Part shown: piece by piece, positions 25,622 to 33,014 of the stretch
Numbering within the stretch: position 1 is the first letter of the stretch
Layout of the letters: the number at the start of each line of letters is the position of its first letter
The notes under the pieces: model-generated
What the model was told of the DNA's origin: nothing
Seen by the model: only the letters and a program-made list of their open reading frames with translations
Database searches by the model: none
Source: JADHMP01 sp964386915
GTDB lineage: Bacteria > Bacteroidota > Bacteroidia > Flavobacteriales > Flavobacteriaceae
Direction: 5' to 3'
Length of the DNA: 64,000 nucleotides
Assembly: GCA_964386915.1 (NCBI GenBank)
Contig: CAYLUQ010000001.1
Span: 130,124-194,123 of the forward strand
Made by a program: the position numbers and the translations under genes

Positions 25622-26368
25622 TTATAAACGTTGTCTCACGATTTCATATAGCACCACTGCTGCAGCAACGGATACGTTGAGTGAATTTGATGTTTCTACC
25701 ATTGGAATCTTAGCCTGTTGCTTTACAATTTTAAGAATGCCTTTAGAAATTCCTTTGTCCTCAGCTCCTAAAATTAAGGCAGTGGGTCCTTTATAGTCGT
25801 AGTCATAAAAAGAAGTAGTTGTTTTTTCGGTAATAGCGAAGATCGAAAAATCTAATTCTTGCAATTGATAGATAACATCTTTTAGGTGGTTTACCTTAGC
25901 AATAGAAACTCTAAAAATACCTCCTGCTGAGGTTTTTACTACATCACCATTGAGAGGGGCACTGCCACTGTTTGGAATAATCACTCCATCAACACCCACG
26001 GCTGCTGCAGTTCTTAAAAGGGCACCAAAATTTCGAACATCGGTCACCCCGTCTAGAAGAAGCAATAACGGATTTTTTTTATTTTTTAATTGATCTACAA
26101 GGGTTTCAAATTCAACAGTTGCCACGGCCGCCATTTGGGCCACCACTCCCTGATGGTTTTTTTGATCAAAACGCTCTAATCGTTCTTTGGGCACATAGCT
26201 CACTTTGATATTGTGCTGGTCTAGTTGTTGTTGCAAGTGGTTGAATTGCTGGTTTTGGCTGTTTTTGAGTAACCAAACCTTTTCAATATTTTTTCCAGAG
26301 GCTATGGCTTCAAGCACGGCTCTGGTGCCAAATATGGTGGTGGTTTTGTGGGAGTCTTTTTCCATCAA
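25622..26368 (-). CDS. rlmB: 23S rRNA 2'-O-methyltransferase RlmB-like (SpoU family)
   Basis: SPOUT methyltransferase, 248 aa. An N-terminal substrate-binding domain (TIFGTRAVLEAIASGKNIEKV) precedes the catalytic SpoU domain with LLDGVTDVRNFGALLRTA, LILGAEDKGIS and SNSLNVSVAAAVVLYE. The E. coli enzyme methylates G2251 in 23S rRNA; the close fit of the N-terminal domain favours this assignment over other SpoU enzymes, but the target is inferred. It is 3 bp from the secreted-protein gene upstream and 15 bp before rarA. Confidence 0.9.
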   Translation of the reverse strand: MMEKDSHKTTTIFGTRAVLEAIASGKNIEKVWLLKNSQNQQFNHLQQQLDQHNIKVSYVPKERLERFDQKNHQGVVAQMAAVATVEFETLVDQLKNKKNPLLLLLDGVTDVRNFGALLRTAAAVGVDGVIIPNSGSAPLNGDVVKTSAGGIFRVSIAKVNHLKDVIYQLQELDFSIFAITEKTTTSFYDYDYKGPTALILGAEDKGISKGILKIVKQQAKIPMVETSNSLNVSVAAAVVLYEIVRQRL

Positions 26369-26371
26369 AAT

Positions 26372-27073
26372 TTAAGGTGTGTTTTGGTCTAAATGAGCGA
26401 CCATTTCTAGTAAGGCTTCTTCATTCTTGAGTTTAACCTTATTTTGGTCTGTATATGTTTTATATACTTTGGCATTAAAAAAGTTTAGGTTTATCATTTT
26501 TTTATGTGAATTTTCAACTCGAATGCCTTCATTGCCTTTTGCAATGACGTAATAACTTCTATCGATCCAAGTAGGTAGTGGCCCTTCACTAGATCCGGTT
26601 GCTGGTGCCGGTATGCCATCTTTTCGAGCTTGTTCAAGTTCTTTTTTTAGATAGCGCAACACTCTAAAGTGTTGTCCTTCCCAAAGCAATTGAAAAACCC
26701 CATCGAGTTCTCCTTCACTTTTAAGCCTAATTTTATCTCGCACATAGGACTTTCCTTGATGCACCAGTTTAAATCCGCTTTCCGGAAGAATTTTAAAGCG
26801 TTCTCCTGCAGCGTTTTTAAATTCAAATATTTGGTAACCCATATGATAGCGCATAGGGCCTTCAAAGCCACGGTTTGAATCAAACACCAAAGCTGTATTT
26901 TCAAAAGTATCGTTGAGGTAGGGAGAACCTTTGTAGTTTTTATTGTCAGCCACCAATTTCACTAAATTGATGTTTCCTCCTCTAAATAAATCTTGTTCAC
27001 TCACAGAAACAACTTGTGCCATCAGTGAGACTGGAATCAAAAGTAAAAAAGCTGAAAGAATTTGTTTTTTCAT
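26372..27073 (-). CDS. Secreted or periplasmic protein of unknown function
   Basis: A 233-aa product with a clear Sec signal (MKKQILSAFLLLIPVSLMAQ) when started at ATG 27073; upstream in-frame ATGs would put extra polar residues in front and are less likely. No domain is recognised. The mature part is beta-rich with aromatic residues (YHMGYQIFEFKNAAGERF) and a Lys-rich middle (LRYLKKELEQARKDG), with no lipobox. It may be a periplasmic protein. It is only 3 bp from rlmB, so they are likely co-transcribed; a terminator lies just upstream, so its promoter must be within 70 bp. Confidence 0.8.
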   Translation of the reverse strand: MKKQILSAFLLLIPVSLMAQVVSVSEQDLFRGGNINLVKLVADNKNYKGSPYLNDTFENTALVFDSNRGFEGPMRYHMGYQIFEFKNAAGERFKILPESGFKLVHQGKSYVRDKIRLKSEGELDGVFQLLWEGQHFRVLRYLKKELEQARKDGIPAPATGSSEGPLPTWIDRSYYVIAKGNEGIRVENSHKKMINLNFFNAKVYKTYTDQNKVKLKNEEALLEMVAHLDQNTP

Positions 27074-27092
27074 AGACTTAATCATTACATAT

Positions 27093-27124
27093 AAAAAAAG
27101 CACCTATAAAAATAGGTGCTTTTT
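27093..27124 (-). terminator. Terminator of the susC-susD operon
   Basis: AAGCACCTAT and ATAGGTGCTT pair around an AAAA loop (stem about 10 bp, 27098-27121). On the minus strand it follows the susD stop by about 20 bases and is followed by a T run. T on the plus side also allows reverse use, but no plus gene ends here. Confidence 0.85.
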
Positions 27125-27144
27125 ATCAATTTTCAACTAAATGT

Positions 27145-28578
27145 TTATTTAGTATCCCACCACAAGCGGGTGTCTTGTGTATCAGGCCCTTGAGCAGATA
27201 CAGCCGCATTGTAGTTTTCTTCATTTAAAGATTTAGTAAGAGCGGCGTAGCCGTTGCGTACAGGAATTCCATTTCCAGATAAAGCATCAGCAGCTGGCTC
27301 AAGTTTTGGAAAATCTAAACGTCTCCATTCAGACCAAGCTTCTGCCCCTTGCATGTAGAGTGCCGCCCATTTTTGAGTGGCAATTTGCTCCAATCCTTTA
27401 GCGGCGTCATAGGCCACTTCGGCTTGTGCTTTATAAGCAGCAGCATCAGCTTCTGCAACACCCCATTGGGCCATAGAAGCATCAATTCCTAAGTTATACC
27501 AAGTTTCAGCATCGCCCACAGTGGTCATTCCTCTTAAGGCTGCTTCTGCCATAGAGAAACAAATTTGAGCATAGCTAAAAATCATGCCTCCAGTTTGAGT
27601 ACCATCATAAATAATATCAGAAGTGATAAATGAAATATCAGACTGCAAAACATTTGGATTGGCTACTCCATAAGGACAACCAACATAAGTGCCAGTGGCA
27701 TCAGAAAGTGGTAGCTCTGCATAAGAAGCAATTCTAGGATCGTTGTGATTGTTTAAAAAATCTATAAACACATCACTCACTGCAAAGTCTTCACGCGTTT
27801 GGAAACGGTCTTGCCATGGGTTGTCATTTGTGTCTTCTGTCAAATAGGGATAGTGCATGTTTTCAGCCACGCTTCCAATCACACCGGCGTTATAGGCCTC
27901 AGTCAATTTTTGTTGACCTAATGATTGGTTGGCGTTAGAAACGCGCATAGCCATAACCAATTTCATGGTGTTGGCAAACTTTTTCCAATGGCTCATGTCA
28001 CCGTTGAATAAGATATCCCCCTTAAGCGTTCCACTAGTGTTGATGCTGCCAAGAGCCTCATCGATTTCAGTGAAAAGAGAAGTGTAAATAGCTTCTTGAG
28101 TATCAAACTTAGGTTTGATGTTCTCAGAGCCTTGTAAGGCTTCAGAATAAGGAATCATACCCCATCTATCAGTAAGATAGAGATAGAAATAAGCCTTCAT
28201 AATGCGGGCAACCGCAATTTGATTTTCAGTAGTTCCTCCGTTTTTATAGGCCTCAGGATCTTCGGTATTCAAATCAATGATTTCTTGCAAATCTTTAAGA
28301 GGTCCAGAATACCAATCATCATAAGACCACTCAAATTGCTCATAACGAGAACCTTCAGTATAAGTGATTTGTGAGATATACTGCACCATCATATTACTGT
28401 TGACTTCACTAACCACGGTTGGAATAAAACGCTGAGCGTTTGTCAATAAAGCCGCAGTAGAGGCCGTTGAAGGAGAATTAGGATTTAAGTTTTCATTCCC
28501 AAAATCAACGGTTTCACAAGCCTGAAAAGCAAATACTGCGATCAGTATTAAACTCCAATTTTTGATATAATTTTTCAT
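27145..28578 (-). CDS. SusD/RagB-family outer-membrane lipoprotein
   Basis: Cell-surface substrate-binding lipoprotein, 477 aa, that forms a lid on the SusC channel. The lipobox is FQAC (Cys20) after a hydrophobic signal. TPR-like helices of the SusD fold are visible (VARIMKAYFYLYLTDRWGMIPY, quoted in part; MAEAALRGM), and the C-terminal half contains typical KWAALYMQGAEAWSEWRRL. The substrate is not known: no glycoside hydrolase, peptidase, sulfatase, anti-sigma factor or hybrid two-component gene is near. This SusD subgroup (SusD-like_2) may include peptide-binding members; that is inference. Confidence 0.95.
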   Translation of the reverse strand: MKNYIKNWSLILIAVFAFQACETVDFGNENLNPNSPSTASTAALLTNAQRFIPTVVSEVNSNMMVQYISQITYTEGSRYEQFEWSYDDWYSGPLKDLQEIIDLNTEDPEAYKNGGTTENQIAVARIMKAYFYLYLTDRWGMIPYSEALQGSENIKPKFDTQEAIYTSLFTEIDEALGSINTSGTLKGDILFNGDMSHWKKFANTMKLVMAMRVSNANQSLGQQKLTEAYNAGVIGSVAENMHYPYLTEDTNDNPWQDRFQTREDFAVSDVFIDFLNNHNDPRIASYAELPLSDATGTYVGCPYGVANPNVLQSDISFITSDIIYDGTQTGGMIFSYAQICFSMAEAALRGMTTVGDAETWYNLGIDASMAQWGVAEADAAAYKAQAEVAYDAAKGLEQIATQKWAALYMQGAEAWSEWRRLDFPKLEPAADALSGNGIPVRNGYAALTKSLNEENYNAAVSAQGPDTQDTRLWWDTK

Positions 28579-28589
28579 GCTTTTCGTTA

Positions 28590-31500
28590 TTAAAAGTTAA
28601 GTTTTACATTAAGTCCAATGGAACGTGAGGGAGGCAACTGACCACCTTCAGCTTGTCTATATTGGCCTGCTATACTTCCAGAACCTTCAATTTCACTAGG
28701 ATCAAGTCCACCGTGTTTGATGTTAGAGTAGAGCAACAACAAGTTGTTTCCTAATATAGATACGTCAGCGTTTCTAATAAAAGTTCCTTCTAGCAATGCA
28801 GTTGGAACAGAATAGCCCAAACGTAGTTGACGTAATTTTAAATAAGAGGCATCATAGAGCCACTCATCGTGTGCCCCAAAATAGCGACCTGCCCAAACAT
28901 AATCTTCCATATAAAGATCAACAGGTGCTCCGCTTTCAGTTACACCCACTACGTGGAAACCACCACCGGCATCGGGTGCATCACGAACAGGATTGCCTTT
29001 GTCATTGGTTCCAACCGTATCGATGTGGAGACCTGAATAGTAGGCAAACATGTTGGTAGTTGAGTAGAACAAACCACCATTTTGATAGTCAAGCCCTACG
29101 TTTAAATACAAGTTTTTATATTGAAGAGAAGTAAGGATACCGCCTGTGAAATCAGGAAGAATTGATCCTAATACTTCATTCGTGTCATAAACAAAACGTC
29201 CACTTTCTGTTAAGATAGGTGTACCATTGGCATCATACTTACGTTTTCTACCAACAAAAGTACCCCATTCTTCACCAACAACTTCTTGGAACTGCAATCC
29301 ACCCCAGCTAACCCAGCCAACGAGAACGTTTCGGTCAATACCTTCTGCTAAGAAGTCAACTGTTTTTTCGAGTGTTGCAAAGTTTACAGAAAAGTCCCAT
29401 TTGAAATCTTGTGTTTGAACAGGTGTTGCATTAAAGGTAATTTCAATACCGTTCGAAGAAGTTTGTCCTGAGTTGATGGATAATCCGCTAAACCCTGATG
29501 AAGCGGCAACAGGAATGGCAATTGGCAATTCTTTGTCTTTGCGATCAAAGTAGGTAACGTCTAACCCTAAACGGTTTTCAAAAAATCTAAATTCAAGACC
29601 AACTTCTAATTCGTCTCTTGTACCTCCTAAAAGATTGGCATTGGCTTCTGTGTTAGGCACAGAGAAAGAAGCATTTCCACCATAAGGACTTCCTACGTTA
29701 TAAACACTTGTGGTTTGATAGGGATCTGGGAAGATAGGAGCTTGCGAATAGCCTCCTCTAAGTTTGGCAAAAGAAACTGAGTTTCCTAAATCCAATAGCT
29801 CATCGATAAGTAAACTTCCAGAGATTCCAAAGGTTTCGATTCGGTTATCCTCTGCATTGGCAGTAGATCCCCAGTCAAAACGGTAAGAGGCATCAAGATA
29901 AAAAGTGCTTTTGTATCCTAGCGACACTTGCGCAAAGTTGGACATCAACTTAGACTGAAACAATCCTGCAGAATAATTAGGACGGTCAACAGAAGTTGCC
30001 ACACTGTAGAAGTCAGGCACAGACAATCCGCCAACGGTAGAGGCTTGCATGTAGTTAGCTCTGTTTTGTTGCATTTGATAACCAACAAGTCCGTTCACAT
30101 CAAGATCGCCAAAACGTTTGTTGTAGGTTGCTTGACCATAAACTTCGTTTTGGATGTATCTAAAGTTTGATTCGCTATAGCTAGGTAATTCTAAACCACC
30201 AAAAGCTGTTCTTCCGTTTGAAAGGAAATTGTTGAAACGTCTTCTCACTTCAACATTTACTCTGATGTTTTCATTCAGCTGATAATTTAGCCCCATATTT
30301 CCAAAAGCAACATCTTTACGTTGTATGTTTTTGTTTTGTTGTGGGCCAAAGTGAGGAGCATCCCAATAAAGAGGGGTTGCATCTCTCGCTGACTTAGAGT
30401 TCCAGCTGTAAAAGTTTCCTTCAAAGAAATAGTTTTGCTTCAAGCGGTCCATGTCCAATTGACGCTGCCACCATTGGTTGAAGTTTGAACCTAATCCACC
30501 ATAACCATTAAGAGGTGAATTGTTAGTTTCTCTAAACTGATAGTTTAAAGAAGAATAAAATTCAAAACTATCACTCAGATCAATAGATGCGGTAATATTG
30601 AAATCAATTTGATCTCTTTTAGCTTCTGGCATAACCAAGGTTTGAGAAAGGTTACGTATAGAAGAGCGAATGTTGTAGTTTTCTCCCCCTTTAGAATAGG
30701 CTAAAGTGGTGTTATTTGTAATTCCGGTATCGAAGAAATTACGGATGTTATCGGGATTAGGCTCCCAAGGGCGTAATTTTCCGAATTCTGGGTGACCAGG
30801 AATCCAGCTGTCCCAGTGACGTACTAGCGTACCGTCTAATTTAGGTCCCCAAGATTCATCAGCAGCATAGTATGGAATTTTTTGTCCATTAAAAGCAGCC
30901 CAAGAAGCGGGGTCAGTGGCAGGATTATATTCAAATGTATCCCAGTCTTGGTAATATCCTCCACCATATTCGTTTTGGTAGTCGGGAAGAATAGAAACTG
31001 ACGTAACATTTGTGGTGTGGTCTACTGTAAAAGTAGATTCACCATCAGCTGCTTTTTTGCTGGTGATGATCACCACCCCATTTACTGCATCTGCACCATA
31101 GAGTGCTGTTGCAGCAGCTCCTTTTAATACAGAAATATTGGCAATGTTGTCGGTGTTGATGTCGGTCATGGCATTTACTTTAATACCATCCACAACATAA
31201 AGCACACCCGTTTCTCCTCTTAAACGCAAGAAACCGGCATCAAAGCTGGAAGAAGATCCTCCAATCATTTGTACCCCGGCTACTTTTCCGGAAAGGGTTA
31301 CGTTTAAGTCTACTTCCTTAGATTGAACTAAGGTTTCTCCTTGTACGGATTGCTGCGCATAACCCAACGATTTCTTTTCTCGAGAAACCCCAAGGGCCGA
31401 AACAACAACTTCATCCAGTTGGTTGTCTGCTGCAAGGGTAACATCAATCTGGTCTTCATTGGCCACCGTTACTTCTTGAGTTGAGAACCCAACAAAAGAG

Positions 31501-31709
31501 AAAACAAGTACATCTCCAATAGAAGCGGTAATGGAATAATTACCGTCAAAATCTGTGCTGGTTCCCGTATTGGTACCTTTGATCTGAACAGTTGCACTAG
31601 GGAGTGGTTGACCTTGCTCATCCAGAACTACCCCAGTAATGGTCTGCTGTGCCATGGCCACAGTGAGGCTCATCAACCACAACAGCATTAGGTTTTTCAT
31701 TCTATTCAT
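28590..31709 (-). CDS. SusC/RagA-family TonB-dependent outer-membrane transporter
   Basis: TonB-dependent transporter, 1039 aa. It has a signal peptide (LLWLMSLTVAMAQ), an N-terminal carboxypeptidase-regulatory-like domain (TGVVLDEQGQPLPSATVQIKG), a plug domain with YVVDGIKVNAM and NISVLKGAAATALYGADAVNG, and a large 22-stranded barrel ending in GLNVKLNF. The TonB box region precedes the plug (QLDEVVVSALGV). It pairs with susD 11 bp downstream and imports glycans or peptides as a surface complex. No FecR/sigma partner exists here and the N-terminus has no signalling (STN) domain, so regulation is likely not by that route. Confidence 0.96.
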   Translation of the reverse strand: MNRMKNLMLLWLMSLTVAMAQQTITGVVLDEQGQPLPSATVQIKGTNTGTSTDFDGNYSITASIGDVLVFSFVGFSTQEVTVANEDQIDVTLAADNQLDEVVVSALGVSREKKSLGYAQQSVQGETLVQSKEVDLNVTLSGKVAGVQMIGGSSSSFDAGFLRLRGETGVLYVVDGIKVNAMTDINTDNIANISVLKGAAATALYGADAVNGVVIITSKKAADGESTFTVDHTTNVTSVSILPDYQNEYGGGYYQDWDTFEYNPATDPASWAAFNGQKIPYYAADESWGPKLDGTLVRHWDSWIPGHPEFGKLRPWEPNPDNIRNFFDTGITNNTTLAYSKGGENYNIRSSIRNLSQTLVMPEAKRDQIDFNITASIDLSDSFEFYSSLNYQFRETNNSPLNGYGGLGSNFNQWWQRQLDMDRLKQNYFFEGNFYSWNSKSARDATPLYWDAPHFGPQQNKNIQRKDVAFGNMGLNYQLNENIRVNVEVRRRFNNFLSNGRTAFGGLELPSYSESNFRYIQNEVYGQATYNKRFGDLDVNGLVGYQMQQNRANYMQASTVGGLSVPDFYSVATSVDRPNYSAGLFQSKLMSNFAQVSLGYKSTFYLDASYRFDWGSTANAEDNRIETFGISGSLLIDELLDLGNSVSFAKLRGGYSQAPIFPDPYQTTSVYNVGSPYGGNASFSVPNTEANANLLGGTRDELEVGLEFRFFENRLGLDVTYFDRKDKELPIAIPVAASSGFSGLSINSGQTSSNGIEITFNATPVQTQDFKWDFSVNFATLEKTVDFLAEGIDRNVLVGWVSWGGLQFQEVVGEEWGTFVGRKRKYDANGTPILTESGRFVYDTNEVLGSILPDFTGGILTSLQYKNLYLNVGLDYQNGGLFYSTTNMFAYYSGLHIDTVGTNDKGNPVRDAPDAGGGFHVVGVTESGAPVDLYMEDYVWAGRYFGAHDEWLYDASYLKLRQLRLGYSVPTALLEGTFIRNADVSILGNNLLLLYSNIKHGGLDPSEIEGSGSIAGQYRQAEGGQLPPSRSIGLNVKLNF

Positions 31710-31737
31710 AACATTAAATTATAGTTAATAATTCTCG

Positions 31738-31745
31738 CAAAAGTA
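31738..31745 (-). promoter_or_regulatory. Candidate -7 element for susC-susD
   Basis: TACTTTTG on the minus strand matches TAnnTTTG, 29 bp before the susC start. No TTG with normal spacing is seen. The rest of the 402-bp spacer (31710-32111) holds no gene: it has a 9-bp hairpin at 31804-31836 and the rpsL promoter. Confidence 0.4.
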
Positions 31746-31803
31746 TTAATATTATGTTAAGATTCATAAAAAGGGTTAATATTTTTTGCTTAAAGTCAAA
31801 CAA

Positions 31804-31836
31804 AAAAGCCATATAAATAAGAATTAGATGGCTTTT
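31804..31836. repeat. Hairpin-forming inverted repeat in the susC-rpsL spacer
   Basis: AAAAGCCAT (31804-31812) and ATGGCTTTT (31828-31836) are perfect inverted arms around a 15-base loop. T/A-rich ends on both sides could make it a weak bidirectional terminator insulating the divergent susC and rpsL units, though no gene ends here. Function not established. Confidence 0.4.
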
Positions 31837-32047
31837 GATCTAGAAAATATACGGGTTTTGCTAATGTTTATCCCAAAATATTGGGGTTTTTGGGGTAGCT
31901 GCTCTAATAAAGGATGTCTAAAAACAAAACCCTTTTAAAGAAGACTAAAAAGCGATGAACTAAATTGAAATGGAATGCTAAAAATGGAAGCCAGGTACTC
32001 TTTTTGGGTGTTATCAAAAAAAATGTTAAAAATTCGAGCACTAAGGG

Positions 32048-32078
32048 TTTGAATAAAATAAAATAATCTCTACATTTG
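32048..32078 (+). promoter_or_regulatory. Promoter of the ribosomal super-operon
   Basis: TTTG (32048-32051), 19 bases, then TACATTTG (32071-32078): both halves of the flavobacterial consensus (TTG-N17-23-TAnnTTTG) with ideal spacing. Transcription should begin near 32084, giving a leader of about 28 bases before rpsL that would include or split the CCCAT-AAAA-ATGGG hairpin (32083-32096). Confidence 0.75.
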
Positions 32079-32082
32079 CACG

Positions 32083-32096
32083 CCCATAAAAATGGG
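32083..32096 (+). promoter_or_regulatory. Small hairpin at the start of the rpsL leader
   Basis: CCCAT pairs with ATGGG around an AAAA loop immediately after the predicted transcription start. It may stabilise the 5' end of the long mRNA or take part in feedback by a ribosomal protein; neither is shown. Confidence 0.4.
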
Positions 32097-32111
32097 GAAT
32101 TAAACAATTAT

Positions 32112-32486
32112 ATGCCAACAATTGCACAACTTGTAAGAAAAGGAAGAGTTTCGATTACCAAGAAGAGTAAATCGGCTGCTTTGGATTCGTGTCCACAACG
32201 GCGCGGGGTATGCACAAGAGTTTATACCACTACGCCTAAAAAACCTAACTCAGCAATGCGTAAGGTTGCCCGTGTGCGTTTAACAAATGGAAAAGAAGTT
32301 AACGCCTACATTCCCGGAGAAGGACACAACCTCCAAGAGCACTCGATAGTATTGGTTCGAGGCGGAAGAGTAAAAGATTTACCGGGAGTACGTTATCACA
32401 TTGTTAGAGGAGCGTTAGATACTGCCGGCGTAGAAGGTAGGTTACAACGCCGTTCTAAATATGGTGCCAAAAGACCCAAAAAATAA
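32112..32486 (+). CDS. rpsL: Ribosomal protein uS12
   Basis: Decoding-centre protein S12, 124 aa, first gene of the str-type cluster. ATG at 32112 begins the normal sequence MPTIAQLVRKGR; an earlier in-frame ATG (32076) lies within the promoter and is not used. The conserved loops TTPKKPNSAMRKVARV and LVRGGRVKDLPGVRYH are intact, with Lys at the usual streptomycin-resistance positions (KKPNSA), so no resistance change is seen. Followed by rpsG after 23 bp. Confidence 0.98.
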   Translation: MPTIAQLVRKGRVSITKKSKSAALDSCPQRRGVCTRVYTTTPKKPNSAMRKVARVRLTNGKEVNAYIPGEGHNLQEHSIVLVRGGRVKDLPGVRYHIVRGALDTAGVEGRLQRRSKYGAKRPKK

Positions 32487-32509
32487 ACGTGAAACGTAGT
32501 TCGTAAATC

Positions 32510-32986
32510 ATGAGAAAAAAACAAGCCAAAAAACGCCCCCTACTACCCGATCCTAAATTTAACGACCAATTGGTGACACGTTTTGTGAACAACTTAATGT
32601 GGGATGGGAAAAAATCAGTTGCCTTCAGTCTCTTCTATGACGCCATAGAAATTGTAGAGCAACGCAAACAAGACGAAGAAAAAACCGCCATTGAACTTTG
32701 GAAAGACGCCCTTTCTAATGTGATGCCTCATGTAGAGGTGCGCAGTAGACGCGTTGGGGGTGCTACCTTTCAAATTCCGATGCAAATTCGTCCCGACCGT
32801 AAAGTTTCTCTTGCTATGAAATGGCTCATTTCTGCAGCGAGAAAACGCAATGAAAAATCTATGGCGCTTCGGTTAGCTAATGAAGTGCTTGCCGCTTCTA
32901 AGGAAGAAGGTGCTGCCGTTAAAAAACGTGTAGATACTCACAAAATGGCTGAAGCAAACAAAGCCTTCTCGCATTTTAGATTTTAA
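32510..32986 (+). CDS. rpsG: Ribosomal protein uS7
   Basis: Primary 16S-binding protein of the 30S head, 158 aa. Typical motifs are FVNNLMWDGKKSVAFSLFYD and EVRSRRVGGATFQIP, and the C-terminal arm ends KAFSHFRF. In E. coli S7 represses the str operon by binding between rpsL and rpsG; the 23-bp gap here is too short for that structure, so control must differ. Intact and normal. Confidence 0.98.
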   Translation: MRKKQAKKRPLLPDPKFNDQLVTRFVNNLMWDGKKSVAFSLFYDAIEIVEQRKQDEEKTAIELWKDALSNVMPHVEVRSRRVGGATFQIPMQIRPDRKVSLAMKWLISAARKRNEKSMALRLANEVLAASKEEGAAVKKRVDTHKMAEANKAFSHFRF

Positions 32987-33014
32987 TTCCACTTATATTT
33001 TTGATTAGACAGCC

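Noticed and set aside
31904..32107. A 67-codon minus-strand frame in the susC-rpsL spacer
   Set aside because: It overlaps the rpsL promoter, has a Phe/Leu-rich random-looking product and no promoter or conserved motif.
32076..32111. Earlier in-frame ATG for rpsL
   Set aside because: It lies within the -7 element region, before the predicted transcription start, and S12 starts canonically at 32112.
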